The translations under genes and the position numbers were made by a program. From Caballeronia udeis (GTDB lineage: Bacteria; Pseudomonadota; Gammaproteobacteria; Burkholderiales; Burkholderiaceae): DNA of 64,000 bases. The stretch is from contig NZ_FCOK02000004.1 of NCBI RefSeq assembly GCF_001544555.2, forward strand, positions 1 to 64,000, read 5' to 3'. Under the pieces are notes generated by a model, which made no database searches, was not told the DNA's origin, and saw only the letters and a list, made by a program, of their open reading frames with translations. Shown here piece by piece: positions 54,214 through 64,000 of this stretch; the first letter of the stretch is position 1, and every line of letters starts with the position of its first letter.

Positions 54214-54636
54214 ATGGCCGTCACGATTTACCATAACCCCGCTTGCGGCACCTCGCGCAATACCCTGGCGCTGATCCGCAATGCGGGCATTGAACCGGAA
54301 GTGATCGAATACCTCAAGACGCCGCCCAGTCGCGACACACTAACCAGCATGATCAAGGATGCGGGACTGAGCGTCCGGCAAGCCATCAGGGAGAAAGAGA
54401 AGCTGTTCGCGGAACTCGGCCTTGCCGATGCAACGCTAACGGACGAACAGTTGCTGGACGCCATGCTGGCGCACCCTGTCCTTATCAATCGTCCGTTCGT
54501 GTTGACGCCCTTAGGCGCGCGTCTATGCCGGCCGTCCGAACTGCTTCTGGAGATCCTGCCCGAGACGCAGAAAGGACCGTTCAGCAAGGAAGACGGTGAA
54601 GTCGTGATCGATGACAAAGGCAACCGGGTGCGCTAA
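54214..54636 (+). CDS. arsC: Arsenate reductase, glutaredoxin-type
   Basis: A 140-residue enzyme. [21 protein letters not shown] holds catalytic Cys11; the arginines of INRPFV and RLCRPSE bind arsenate, as in plasmid R773 ArsC. It reduces arsenate to arsenite with glutathione/glutaredoxin. ATG 54214 is chosen with GGAG nine bases upstream. Its stop TAA shares a base with the arsH start (TAATG). Confidence 0.92.
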   Translation: MAVTIYHNPACGTSRNTLALIRNAGIEPEVIEYLKTPPSRDTLTSMIKDAGLSVRQAIREKEKLFAELGLADATLTDEQLLDAMLAHPVLINRPFVLTPLGARLCRPSELLLEILPETQKGPFSKEDGEVVIDDKGNRVR

Positions 54637-55388
54637 TGTCATCAGGAATGCCTAATATCAGTGACATGCACATCGACATTCCGAGTGTCGAAAAGCTGAC
54701 ACCCAAATCCGTTGCAACACATCCTCCGCGGATTCTGCTGCTGTATGGTTCACTGCGCCCCACGTCATACAGCCGCCTCCTGACCCTCGAGGCTGAACGC
54801 ATCCTTAACCACTTCGGCGCCGAGACGAAAGTCTTCGATCCGCACGGTCTGCCGATTACCGACAGCGTTCCAGCCGATCATCCGAAAGTGGCGGAGTTAC
54901 GCGCGTTATCCACGTGGTCTGAGGGACAAGTCTGGTGCAGCCCGGAACGGCATGGAACGCTGACCTCGGTATTCAAGAACCAGATCGACTGGATTCCGCT
55001 GGAAATCGGCGGCGTGCGGCCAACGCAAGGCCGCACGCTTGCGGTCATGCAGGTGAGCGGCGGATCGCAGTCGTTCAATGCGGTAAACGCGTTGCGCGTC
55101 CTCGGCCGGTGGATGCGGATGGTGACGGTTCCGAACCAGTCATCGGTGGCAATGGCCTATAAGGAGTTCGATGACAACGGCCGCATGAAACCCTCCGCGT
55201 ATTACGACCGCGTAGTGGATGTCATGGAAGAACTGGTCAAGTTCACTTTGCTCGTGCGCGATCGTGCGTCTTACCTGACTGACCGCTATAGCGAGCGCAA
55301 GCAAGCTTCGCCGGTGGAAGCTACAACGCTGGCAAACGCCGCGATGACTCATGAAACTGCTCCACCGGAAGACGACGACGTCGAGTAG
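54636..55388 (+). CDS. arsH: ArsH NADPH-dependent FMN oxidoreductase
   Basis: A 250-residue flavodoxin-fold protein. [17 protein letters not shown] binds FMN phosphate; [23 protein letters not shown] and [21 protein letters not shown] are the strongly conserved ArsH segments. ArsH oxidises trivalent methylated arsenicals to less toxic pentavalent ones. The operon is arsR-arsC-arsH only: no arsB or acr3 arsenite exporter lies nearby, so arsenite export must come from elsewhere. Confidence 0.93.
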   Translation: MSSGMPNISDMHIDIPSVEKLTPKSVATHPPRILLLYGSLRPTSYSRLLTLEAERILNHFGAETKVFDPHGLPITDSVPADHPKVAELRALSTWSEGQVWCSPERHGTLTSVFKNQIDWIPLEIGGVRPTQGRTLAVMQVSGGSQSFNAVNALRVLGRWMRMVTVPNQSSVAMAYKEFDDNGRMKPSAYYDRVVDVMEELVKFTLLVRDRASYLTDRYSERKQASPVEATTLANAAMTHETAPPEDDDVE

Positions 55389-55548
55389 TGCCGCAACGGC
55401 CGTGCTGTAAGCCTTGACTTCATTCCTCTCAAGCGGATATTTTCGATCCTGACGGATTGCTCGCACGAGCCGCCCTTCAAGAATATCGAGAATACACAGC
55501 AATACGCGGTGGCCTTTGCGCCGCCCATAAAAACCGATGGAGACGTGA

Positions 55549-56760
55549 ATGAACAACACACTCGCCCGACGCTCTGCGTGCGGCCTCGTTACGGCAGCCA
55601 TCCTGAGCCTCACCGCGAGCACGGCATATGCAGCGGCCGACTCAGTCAAGCTCGGCTTCATTACGGACCTTTCAGGGCTCTACTCCGACTCCGATGGCCA
55701 GGGAGGTCTCGAAGCCATCCGCATGGCGATCGACGACTTCGGTGGCAAGGTGAACGGCAAGCCCATCGAACTGCTGTATGGCGACCACCAGAACAAGGCG
55801 GACATTGCGGCGTCAAAGGCGCGCGAGTGGATCGACCGCGACGGCGTCAACGGGATCATCGGCGGCACGAATTCAGCTACCGCGCTTGCGACCAACCAGA
55901 TTGCCGCCGAAAAGAAGATTCCGTACATCAACGTAGGCGCCGGCGTCGACGCCCTGACCAACGAGCAATGCACGCCCTACACGGTCCACTACGCCTACGA
56001 CACGGTCGCGCTGGCCAACGGCACCGGCCAGGCCGTGACGAAGCAAGGCGGCAAGACCTGGTACTTCCTCACCGCCGACTATGCGTTCGGCAAGGCGCTG
56101 GAAAAGAACACGTCGGAGGTCGTCAAGGCGAATGGCGGGCAGGTGCTGGGAGCGGTGCGGCATCCGTTGTCGGCATCGGACTTCTCGTCGTTCCTGTTGC
56201 AGGCGCAAGCGTCGAAGGCACAGGTCCTGGGGCTGGCAAACGCGGGTGGCGACACGATCAACTCGATCAAGGCCGCGAAGGAATTCGGCCTGAACAAGTC
56301 GATGAAAATTGCCGCCCTGCTGATTTTCCTCACCGACATCCACAGCATCGGACTCGAGACCGCCCAAGGTCTTCTGGCGACCGATAGCTGGTACTGGAAC
56401 AAGGATGCCGAGACGCGCAAATGGGCGCAACGCTACTTCGCCAAGATGAAGAAGATGCCGACCAGCTTGCAGGCCGCCGACTATTCGGCTGCGACCACCT
56501 ACCTGAAGGCGGTACAGACGGCGGGCTCGACCGACAGCACCAAGGTGATGGAGCAACTGCACAAGATGAAGATCGACGACATGTACGCCAAGGGATATAT
56601 CCGGCCCGACGGCACCATGATCCACGACATGTACCTGATGCAGGTGAAGACACCCTCGGAGTCCAAGGAGCCGTGGGATTTCTACACGATCACCGCGACC
56701 ATACCCGGCGAACAGGCGTTCGGGTCCAAGGCCATATCGCGTTGCGCGTTGTGGAAGTGA
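55549..56760 (+). CDS. Branched-chain-amino-acid-type ABC binding protein (LivJ-like), orphan
   Basis: A 403-residue periplasmic binding protein of family 6. The signal peptide ends near ASTAYAAADS; the mature part begins VKLGFITDLSGLYSDSDGQGGLEAIRMAIDDFGG and has GIIGGTNSATALA and QAADYSAATTYLKAV. No permease or ATPase genes adjoin it. It may feed a transporter encoded elsewhere or belong functionally with the guanidino-compound genes to its right, which converge on it. Confidence 0.85.
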   Translation: MNNTLARRSACGLVTAAILSLTASTAYAAADSVKLGFITDLSGLYSDSDGQGGLEAIRMAIDDFGGKVNGKPIELLYGDHQNKADIAASKAREWIDRDGVNGIIGGTNSATALATNQIAAEKKIPYINVGAGVDALTNEQCTPYTVHYAYDTVALANGTGQAVTKQGGKTWYFLTADYAFGKALEKNTSEVVKANGGQVLGAVRHPLSASDFSSFLLQAQASKAQVLGLANAGGDTINSIKAAKEFGLNKSMKIAALLIFLTDIHSIGLETAQGLLATDSWYWNKDAETRKWAQRYFAKMKKMPTSLQAADYSAATTYLKAVQTAGSTDSTKVMEQLHKMKIDDMYAKGYIRPDGTMIHDMYLMQVKTPSESKEPWDFYTITATIPGEQAFGSKAISRCALWK

Positions 56761-56839
56761 ACGATAAAGCGGGGCATGGTGGCGCCGCTTGTCCAAAGCG
56801 GTCGTCATATTCAACGGGCTTTACCGTTTTTGACCTTCG

Positions 56840-57763
56840 CTACCGCTGCGCCACGTCCACCTGATTGTTCAGCGGCTCGCCACGCATCAGGCGCCGCACG
56901 TTTTCGGCAATCTGCAAGCCAATGGTTTCGAGGCTCGCGATCGCCGCCATGTGCGGCGTGACGATGAGCTTCGGATGACACCAAAGCGGATCATCGGGTG
57001 GCAGAGGCTCGTTGGGAAAAACATCGACGATCGCGCCGCCCAGATATCCGTCGGACAATGCCGCGAGCAATGCGTCCATCACCAGATGTTCGCCCCGGCC
57101 TACGTGAATCAGTTTTGCGCCCGGGTTCAATTGCCTCAGCACCTCCGCGTTCAACAGACCGCGTGTCTCGCCGGTCAGCGGCAACAGGCACACGAGGATA
57201 TCGACACCCGACAGAAACGCCGGCAGCGCGTCCCGGCCGCTGAATGACTGGATGCCCGGCAGCGTCCTTGCACTGCGCGCCCAGCCCTTCACCGTAAAAC
57301 CCGCGTGCAGCAGATCGATGGCAACCCGCGCGCCTATTTCACCCAGGCCCATCACGCCGATCGTGCAATCGCTGGCGAGTGTTTGCTCCGGCACCCGCCA
57401 TACTCCACGCCGCTGATTCGCGAGCACCTGATCGAACTGCCGATGAAAATGCAGCGCGCCCCACATGACAAATTCGCTTATGGCGCGCGCCTGATACGGA
57501 TCGACCACGCGGCATAACGGTACGGCCGGCAGATGGGGATCGCACAAGATGTTGTCGACACCCGCGGCAATGCCATGCATCAGCCGGAGATTGGGCAGCG
57601 AGCGCAACGCGCCCGCCGGCGGATTCCAGCACACGGCGACCTGCGCATCGCCGGCATCGGGCGCGCCGAACGAATGGACCTGCAGTTCGGGCGCCGCGGC
57701 AACAATCGCGGGCGCAAGCGCGGACATGTCGTAGTCGCGGCTGATGAGAACGAGCTTGGTCAT
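56840..57763 (-). CDS. D-2-hydroxyacid dehydrogenase (GhrA-like glyoxylate/hydroxypyruvate reductase)
   Basis: A 307-residue NAD(P)-dependent dehydrogenase. The Rossmann motif GVMGLGEIGARVA, catalytic Arg in HVGRGEHLV, Glu in VDVFPNEPLP and His in VTPHMAA are all present, matching the short GhrA group. It reduces glyoxylate or hydroxypyruvate. Last gene of the operon beginning with the ureohydrolase, so it may remove a 2-oxoacid made by that pathway. Confidence 0.87.
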   Translation of the reverse strand: MTKLVLISRDYDMSALAPAIVAAAPELQVHSFGAPDAGDAQVAVCWNPPAGALRSLPNLRLMHGIAAGVDNILCDPHLPAVPLCRVVDPYQARAISEFVMWGALHFHRQFDQVLANQRRGVWRVPEQTLASDCTIGVMGLGEIGARVAIDLLHAGFTVKGWARSARTLPGIQSFSGRDALPAFLSGVDILVCLLPLTGETRGLLNAEVLRQLNPGAKLIHVGRGEHLVMDALLAALSDGYLGGAIVDVFPNEPLPPDDPLWCHPKLIVTPHMAAIASLETIGLQIAENVRRLMRGEPLNNQVDVAQR

Positions 57764-57815
57764 GAGTGGCTTGAAGAGTGACGCTTGACGCGACAGGCGA
57801 TCAAGGGATACCGGC

Positions 57816-57836
57816 GCACGACGCTCTTCGTCGTGC
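57816..57836 (-). other. Intercistronic hairpin
   Basis: GCACGACG (57816-57823) and CGTCGTGC (57829-57836) form an 8-bp stem with a five-base loop in the 97-base gap between the aldolase-like and GhrA-like genes. It could be an mRNA-processing or stability element or a partial terminator. Confidence 0.35.
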
Positions 57837-57860
57837 AGCCGGTCATGCAGCTGTTGCGGA

Positions 57861-58631
57861 TCAGGACCGGTAGTCCGGAAGGTTGTCGGCTATCAGGCGC
57901 ATCGCCGCTTGCCATGCCAGTTCAATGATGGCGTCCGCACCTTCGGAGTCGAACTGCCGCGCGGTGAGTTCGCGGACATGCGCCGGCGGTATCCGCAGTT
58001 GCACGCCGCCAGCCAGCGCCTGAACCTGCGCCTGGCAAGCGCGCTCCAGGAAGTAGATCTCGTGGAACGCGTGCGCAGCGGTCGCACCGCCCGCGAGCAG
58101 GCCGTGATTGCGCAGGATCATCGCCTTGTGCGGGCCGAGATCCGCGACCAGGCGCGCGCGTTCGCCCAGGTCGAGCGCAATGCCTTCATAGTCGTGGTAA
58201 CCCAGCTTGCCGTAGAACTTCAGCGCATGCTGGCTGATAGGCAAAAGCCCTTGCTCTTGCGCCGACACGGCGGTCCCCGCAGCCGTATGCGTATGGATGA
58301 CAAACGCAATGTCCTCGCGCGCCATGTGAACCGCCGAATGAATCGTGAAGCCGGCCTCATTCACGATAAAGAGCTCGGGCGTATCGCGTGCGCGCTCGTC
58401 GATCACCTTGCCTTCGTAGTCGATCTTCACAAGGTCCGAGGCGCGCATCTCGTGGAACAACACGCCATACCGGTTGATCAGGAACGCGGGTTTCGCGCCC
58501 GGCAAACGCGCGGTAATGTGCGTGTCGATCATGTCCGTCATGCGGAAATGCGCCATCAGCCGATACAGCGCCGCCAGGTCCTCGCGGACCTTTTGTTCGG
58601 CGCCCAGGATCGGCGTAGTAGTCGTTTCCAT
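57861..58631 (-). CDS. Class II aldolase/adducin-family protein
   Basis: A 256-residue protein. ATG 58631 is chosen with AGGAAGGAGC upstream; the longer frame overlaps the preceding gene. It has VIHTHTAAGTAVSAQ (metal-binding HTH) and LRNHGLLAGGATAAHAFHEIYFLERACQAQ (second histidine region). The family includes fuculose-phosphate aldolases and decarboxylases; the substrate is not clear here. It lies between a ureohydrolase and a hydroxyacid dehydrogenase in one operon. Confidence 0.82.
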   Translation of the reverse strand: METTTTPILGAEQKVREDLAALYRLMAHFRMTDMIDTHITARLPGAKPAFLINRYGVLFHEMRASDLVKIDYEGKVIDERARDTPELFIVNEAGFTIHSAVHMAREDIAFVIHTHTAAGTAVSAQEQGLLPISQHALKFYGKLGYHDYEGIALDLGERARLVADLGPHKAMILRNHGLLAGGATAAHAFHEIYFLERACQAQVQALAGGVQLRIPPAHVRELTARQFDSEGADAIIELAWQAAMRLIADNLPDYRS

Positions 58632-58696
58632 GATGTGCTCCTTCCTCCTGATGACGCAGCTTGGAACTTGATAGGGGCCTGGCGCCTTATCGACGC

Positions 58697-59647
58697 TTAT
58701 CGGCGCTGCACGCCCGGCAGCACGCACAGCATTTCATAAAGCAGGTTCGCGCCCAGCAGCGACGTGTTTCCGCTCGTATCGTAGGGCGGCGACACTTCGA
58801 CCAGATCGCCTCCGATCAGGTCCAGCCCATGGCAACCACGGATGATCTCGATACCCTGGATGGTCGTCAACCCGCCAATCTCGGGCGTGCCGGTGCCCGG
58901 CGCCCAGGCGGGATCAATACCGTCGATGTCAAAGCTCAGGTAGACCGGCCCGCCCGCCACCTTGGCCCGCACTTCGGCCATCAGGGGTTCGAGCGACTTG
59001 TGCCAGCACTCCTCCGCCTGCACCACGCGAAAGCCTTGCCGGCGGCTCCAGTTGAAGTCGTCGGCGGTATAACCCTGCGCGCGCAAGCCGATTTGTACCA
59101 CACGCTCGCAATCGAGCAGGCCCTCCTCCACCGCGCGCCGGAAGGTCGTGCCGTGGGCAATTTTCTCGCCGAACATGTGGTCGTTGACGTCGGCGTGCGC
59201 GTCCACATGCACGAGGCCGATCTTGCCATGCTTGCGATGCAACGCGCGCAGGATGGGCAGTGTGATGGTGTGATCGCCGCCCAGGGTCAGCGGCATCACG
59301 TCATGCTCGAGGATGCGGTCATACCACTCTTCGATAATGCGCACCGCGTCCAGCAGATTGAAGGTATTGATGGGCACGTCGCCAATATCGGCCACTGAAA
59401 GCGAGTCGAATGGAGCGGCGCCGGTCGCCATGTTGTAAGGCCGGATCATGACGGACTCGGCGCGAATGCCGCGCGGGCCGAACCGGGTACCGGCACGCAG
59501 CGACGCGCCTATGTCCAGCGGCACGCCTATGAATGCAGCATCCAGGCCCGCGGCCGAGGTGAGATGCGGCAAGCGCATCATTGTGGCAATGCCGCCAAAG
59601 CGCGGCATTTCATTACCGCCAAGCGGCTGATGAAAGATCTTTTCCAT
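58697..59647 (-). CDS. Ureohydrolase: agmatinase/guanidinobutyrase-like
   Basis: A 316-residue binuclear manganese hydrolase. LTLGGDHTITLP, VHVDAHADVNDHM and LSFDIDGIDPAWAPGTGTPEIGGLT carry the metal ligands. GAGGAAGTGCC precedes the start. The family removes urea from agmatine, 4-guanidinobutyrate or 3-guanidinopropionate. The length and the PGTGTPE motif do not separate these, and the lack of a decarboxylase nearby disfavours agmatine. First gene of a three-gene operon, with a divergent LysR. Confidence 0.85.
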   Translation of the reverse strand: MEKIFHQPLGGNEMPRFGGIATMMRLPHLTSAAGLDAAFIGVPLDIGASLRAGTRFGPRGIRAESVMIRPYNMATGAAPFDSLSVADIGDVPINTFNLLDAVRIIEEWYDRILEHDVMPLTLGGDHTITLPILRALHRKHGKIGLVHVDAHADVNDHMFGEKIAHGTTFRRAVEEGLLDCERVVQIGLRAQGYTADDFNWSRRQGFRVVQAEECWHKSLEPLMAEVRAKVAGGPVYLSFDIDGIDPAWAPGTGTPEIGGLTTIQGIEIIRGCHGLDLIGGDLVEVSPPYDTSGNTSLLGANLLYEMLCVLPGVQRR

Positions 59648-59833
59648 GGCACTTCCTCACATTCATTCGTCGAACAGTCTGGATTGAATTCTGGCGCTCA
59701 CCGGCGCTCCGACAAAGTGCTGGTGCGAAATATTTAGTTCAGTTATTTCTAAAGTATTGGCCCGTCCGGGCCGGGGGCATTGCTTCGCCACCCTTGGCAC
59801 CGGCCGTTCGCTTGCCGGCATTTACCGTATTCG

Positions 59834-60736
59834 ATGGAGTCCGATGTGGCCACTGTTTTGCCTGAAGCACGCCTGCTGCGCATTTTTACCTGTGTGATCC
59901 GGCACCAGGGTTTTGCTGCCGCGCAGCAGGAACTCAACTTGTCCACGTCCGCCATCAGCACCTACATGAGCCAGTTGGAGTCCCTCGTGGGCGTGGTGCT
60001 GTGTCATCGCGGACGCGGCGGTTTCAGCCTGACGCCAAAGGGCGAGGAATTCCATCAGGAAGCGTTGCGGCTGCTTGGCGAGGTGGACGGTTTCGAGCGC
60101 TACGCCGCCGGGCTGCGCGGAGAATTGCGCGGCAATATCAAGCTTGGTGTGCTGGATTCCACGGTCAGCGATAAAGCGTTGCCGCTCTCCGACATCATCG
60201 GCGCATTTACGCGCGAGCATCCGGCGCTGCATCTGCATTTGCATGTGCAAAGCCCTTATGAATTGCAGCTTAGCGTGCTGGGCAATCGCCTTGACCTGGC
60301 AATCGGCGCGTTTCAGTTGCGCATGAACGGGCTGATCTACCATTCGCTTTATCGTGAGCAGCACTGGTTGTATTGCAGCGACAGCCATCCGCTCTTTAAT
60401 GAGCGCCATATCCCGCTGGAAACGATCAGCCAGCAGCGGATGGTCGGGCGCGCGTACTGGAGTCAGACTGAGCTGGCGCGGCATGGGTTCAAGCGGAGCG
60501 AAGCGACGGTGGACAGTATGGAAGGACAATTGATCCTGATCCTGTCCGGTGCGTTTATTGGTTTCCTCCCGGAGCATTACGCGCAGGCCTGGGTCGACAA
60601 CGGACGTTTGCGGGCTCTCGCGCCGGCAGGGTTCGGCTATCAGGCGCCGTTTGCATTGATCGTCAGGCGTGGGCGCTCGAAGGAACCTTTGATCCAGAAA
60701 TTCCGCGACACGTTGAAGGGGCATCTTGGGCGCTGA
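59834..60736 (+). CDS. LysR-family regulator
   Basis: A regulator of about 300 residues. ATG 59834 is chosen because the HTH begins shortly after (EARLLRIFTCVIRHQGFAAAQQELNLSTSAISTYMSQLESLVG). The sensing domain has GVLDSTVSDKALPLSDII and DLAIGAFQLRMNGL. Its gene is divergent from the ureohydrolase operon (about 185 bases apart) and convergent with the ABC importer, so it likely controls the former and perhaps both. Confidence 0.85.
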   Translation: MESDVATVLPEARLLRIFTCVIRHQGFAAAQQELNLSTSAISTYMSQLESLVGVVLCHRGRGGFSLTPKGEEFHQEALRLLGEVDGFERYAAGLRGELRGNIKLGVLDSTVSDKALPLSDIIGAFTREHPALHLHLHVQSPYELQLSVLGNRLDLAIGAFQLRMNGLIYHSLYREQHWLYCSDSHPLFNERHIPLETISQQRMVGRAYWSQTELARHGFKRSEATVDSMEGQLILILSGAFIGFLPEHYAQAWVDNGRLRALAPAGFGYQAPFALIVRRGRSKEPLIQKFRDTLKGHLGR

Positions 60737-60750
60737 GGGTTTCCGTTCGC

Positions 60751-62316
<1,566 letters not shown>

Positions 62317-62370
62317 GAGTGCCTCTCGCCGGACGCGGTGCGCGGATCAGGTGTCGCCAGGAATCAGGTC

Positions 62371-62410
62371 GACGCAGGACGATTCAGGACGATTCAGGAC
62401 AAGTCAGGAC
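62371..62410. repeat. 10-bp tandem repeat at the binding-protein stop
   Basis: Four units ending CAGGAC lie back to back: GACGCAGGAC, GATTCAGGAC, GATTCAGGAC and AAGTCAGGAC. The last overlaps the stop codon and final codons of the binding protein (TGA at 62404-62406 on the reverse strand). It sits in the gap before the fused permease-ATPase. It looks like a small slippage array. Confidence 0.65.
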
Positions 62411-63243
62411 GACTTGGCGGGCGGCATGGACAGGTTGTATTTCTTGAGCATGGCTTCGTACTCGCCGTTTTTCTTCAATGCGTCGAATGCCTTCGTGAGC
62501 GTGTCGTAGAGCGCCGTGTCATCCTTCCTCACGTAGATACCCAGCGTCTGCGGATAGATCAGGTGCGGCGACTGCACCACCACCACGCGCCCTGACGACT
62601 TGGCGGCCAGTGCATGCGCCGCTCCGGCAATTTCCATCTGCGCCTGCACGTTATTCGAGAGCAGCGCCTGCAATACCTCCGGCGCCGACGGGTACTCGCT
62701 GACCGTGATCTCGCCCTTGCCGTTCGCCTTGCAATAGTCCTTCGACAACGCTTGCAGTTGCGCTACCCACGTCGTGCCCTGCTCGAGGCCCACATGCAGT
62801 CCGCACAATTCCTCAGGCGTCTTGGGTTTGACCGTGCTGCTCGCGGCTACCATGATGGCGGCCGAGGTTTGCGCGTAAGGAATCGCCTGCGCCTGTGCTA
62901 CACGCTCGGGCGTGACGTACATGCCGGAAATGACCGCGTCGTAATGACGTGCGTTCAGGCCGAGGATAAGACCGGAGAAACGGGTGTCCACGAAGCTCGC
63001 GCTCGCACCGATTTGCTTGGCAAGCGCCCGTGAAAAATCGGGATCGGAGCCCACCACCTTGTCACCGTCGTAGGATTCGAACGGCGGGTAGGTGATCTCC
63101 ATGCCAACCTTGAACTGGCCGGGCGTCAGGGTAACGGCGTTGGCCGGCGTCTGTGAAAACGCACTGCTCATGGCACATGCGCCGGCAAGGGCGGCAGTCG
63201 CGACTGCGATCAGGAAGCGCTTGGTGTCAGGCTTGAAAATCAT
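62404..63243 (-). CDS. Amino-acid ABC transporter periplasmic binding protein
   Basis: A 279-residue family 3 binding protein. The signal peptide ends near SSAFSQTP; the mature part shows YPPFESYDGDKVVGSDPDFSRALAKQIGA and VDTRFSGLILGLNARHYDAVISGM, plus the C-terminal KNGEYEAMLKKYNLS. It serves the fused permease-ATPase that follows. The neighbouring oxygenase may process the imported compound. Confidence 0.9.
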   Translation of the reverse strand: MIFKPDTKRFLIAVATAALAGACAMSSAFSQTPANAVTLTPGQFKVGMEITYPPFESYDGDKVVGSDPDFSRALAKQIGASASFVDTRFSGLILGLNARHYDAVISGMYVTPERVAQAQAIPYAQTSAAIMVAASSTVKPKTPEELCGLHVGLEQGTTWVAQLQALSKDYCKANGKGEITVSEYPSAPEVLQALLSNNVQAQMEIAGAAHALAAKSSGRVVVVQSPHLIYPQTLGIYVRKDDTALYDTLTKAFDALKKNGEYEAMLKKYNLSMPPAKSS

Positions 63244-63307
63244 CGTGTGACTCCGCTCGAAGAAGGGGTGTGATGTTGATGAACGTACTCAGTTGCCCGG
63301 GTGGCGA

Positions 63308-64000
63308 TCAGCCTGGCTGACCGGCTTTTTTCAGGTGTCCGAAGCTTGACGGCTTGCGCGCACGCGAGGGCAGCGTCGCACGTCCCTCCGCCACCCGCTG
63401 GCGCAGGTAGGTGTAGGTTTGCAGCGCCTGCCCATACATGTGTTCGCCAATCGCGATCTCTTCGTACTCGTCGCCCTCCTTCGCAAAGGCCGGCAGCGGC
63501 TTGATGAGCGTGTGGTAATCACATGCATAGAACAGCGGGAACGAGTAGCGCTCCTCGCGCACAGTGCGCACGCGGTGAGCGGTGGCAACAAACGCGCCGG
63601 AGGTCATCACCTCCAGCATGTCGCCGATATTCACCACGAATGTCCCCGGCAGCGGCGGTGTATCGATCCATTCGCCCAGGCCGTTCATCACCTCGAGACC
63701 GGGCGCGTCGGCTTGCAGGATCGTGAAGCACTCGTAGTCGGTATGTGCGCCAATGCCGGGCGCATCCTGCGCCGCGCCGTCGAACGGATAATGGATCAGG
63801 CGCAGCTTCGAGGGCGGCCGCGTGACCAGCGCGTCGAAGTGATCTTCGGGCAGCCCAAGCGCCAATGCGAAGCCATGGAACAGCACCCGCCCAAGCGCGA
63901 ACACCTGCTGGTAGTAGCGTTGCACAGCCGGTTTGAAACCATCGAGCGCGGGCCAGTGATTCGGTCCGAGCAACGGGGTCCCGGCGAGAACCAGGGGATC
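63308..64000 (-). CDS. Isopenicillin-N-synthase-like Fe(II) oxygenase, partial
   Basis: At least 231 residues; the N-terminus lies beyond the right edge. It has HTDYECFTILQ (His-x-Asp), the distal iron histidine in TAHRVRTV and the RYSFP arginine-x-serine that in this family binds the co-substrate carboxylate. The double-stranded beta-helix region is complete. 2-oxoglutarate-dependent enzymes of this family hydroxylate or desaturate amino acids and other small acids. First visible gene of the reverse-strand operon with the amino-acid importer. Confidence 0.8.
   Translation of the reverse strand, partial: DPLVLAGTPLLGPNHWPALDGFKPAVQRYYQQVFALGRVLFHGFALALGLPEDHFDALVTRPPSKLRLIHYPFDGAAQDAPGIGAHTDYECFTILQADAPGLEVMNGLGEWIDTPPLPGTFVVNIGDMLEVMTSGAFVATAHRVRTVREERYSFPLFYACDYHTLIKPLPAFAKEGDEYEEIAIGEHMYGQALQTYTYLRQRVAEGRATLPSRARKPSSFGHLKKAGQPG

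Overview
The window looks like a chromosomal segment of a Burkholderiaceae soil or plant bacterium (Burkholderia, Paraburkholderia or Caballeronia type). This is inferred from the GC-rich coding, the many LysR regulators, the density of amino-acid ABC importers and a Burkholderia-style vgrG island. No rRNA, tRNA, CRISPR array, intact insertion sequence or replication origin was recognised.

Layout. 1-0.9 kb: remnants of an MFS pump and a LysR gene abutting each other. 1.1-3.1 kb: a secreted glycine-rich repeat protein. 3.7-7.9 kb: a polyamine-type ABC importer operon. 8.4-16.7 kb: a two-component system next to a tripartite RND efflux operon. 17.0-22.1 kb: a GcvA-like LysR divergent from an operon joining an argininosuccinate-lyase homologue to a polar amino-acid ABC importer, closed by a strong terminator. 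22.2-34.5 kb: a large catabolic cluster: PotABCD-like importer, a three-subunit flavoprotein dehydrogenase resembling HcnABC/LhpBEF, an ALDH7-type semialdehyde dehydrogenase, a LysN-like aminotransferase, a DUF1338/HglS-type 2-oxoadipate hydroxylase and a LysR. Together these can be read as pipecolate/lysine to 2-hydroxyglutarate.

34.5-45.8 kb is a decaying type VI secretion island. It holds vgrG, a lipase effector with a -1 frameshift at A-AAA-AAT, its Tli4-like immunity protein, a gene interrupted by an in-frame amber codon, a PAAR protein and a TssM gene lacking its middle. A second, degenerate copy of the TssM tail sits upstream of vgrG. A frameshifted protein made of about five zinc-ribbon repeats lies at the right edge. 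AT content rises in parts of this island.

45.9-64 kb returns to ordinary accessory metabolism: LysR/aldo-keto reductase; LysR/nitrilase-fold protein lacking the catalytic cysteine; an SOS-boxed dinB-alkB pair; a chemoreceptor; arsR-arsC-arsH with a perfect palindromic operator but no efflux gene; an orphan LivJ-like binding protein; a ureohydrolase/aldolase/hydroxyacid-dehydrogenase operon with a divergent LysR; and an amino-acid importer with a fused permease-ATPase, next to an isopenicillin-N-synthase-like oxygenase that runs off the right end.

The strongest candidates for new biology are the flavoprotein plus HglS catabolic cluster, the ArgH-homologue/importer operon, and the T6SS island with its possible programmed frameshift and zinc-ribbon repeat protein.
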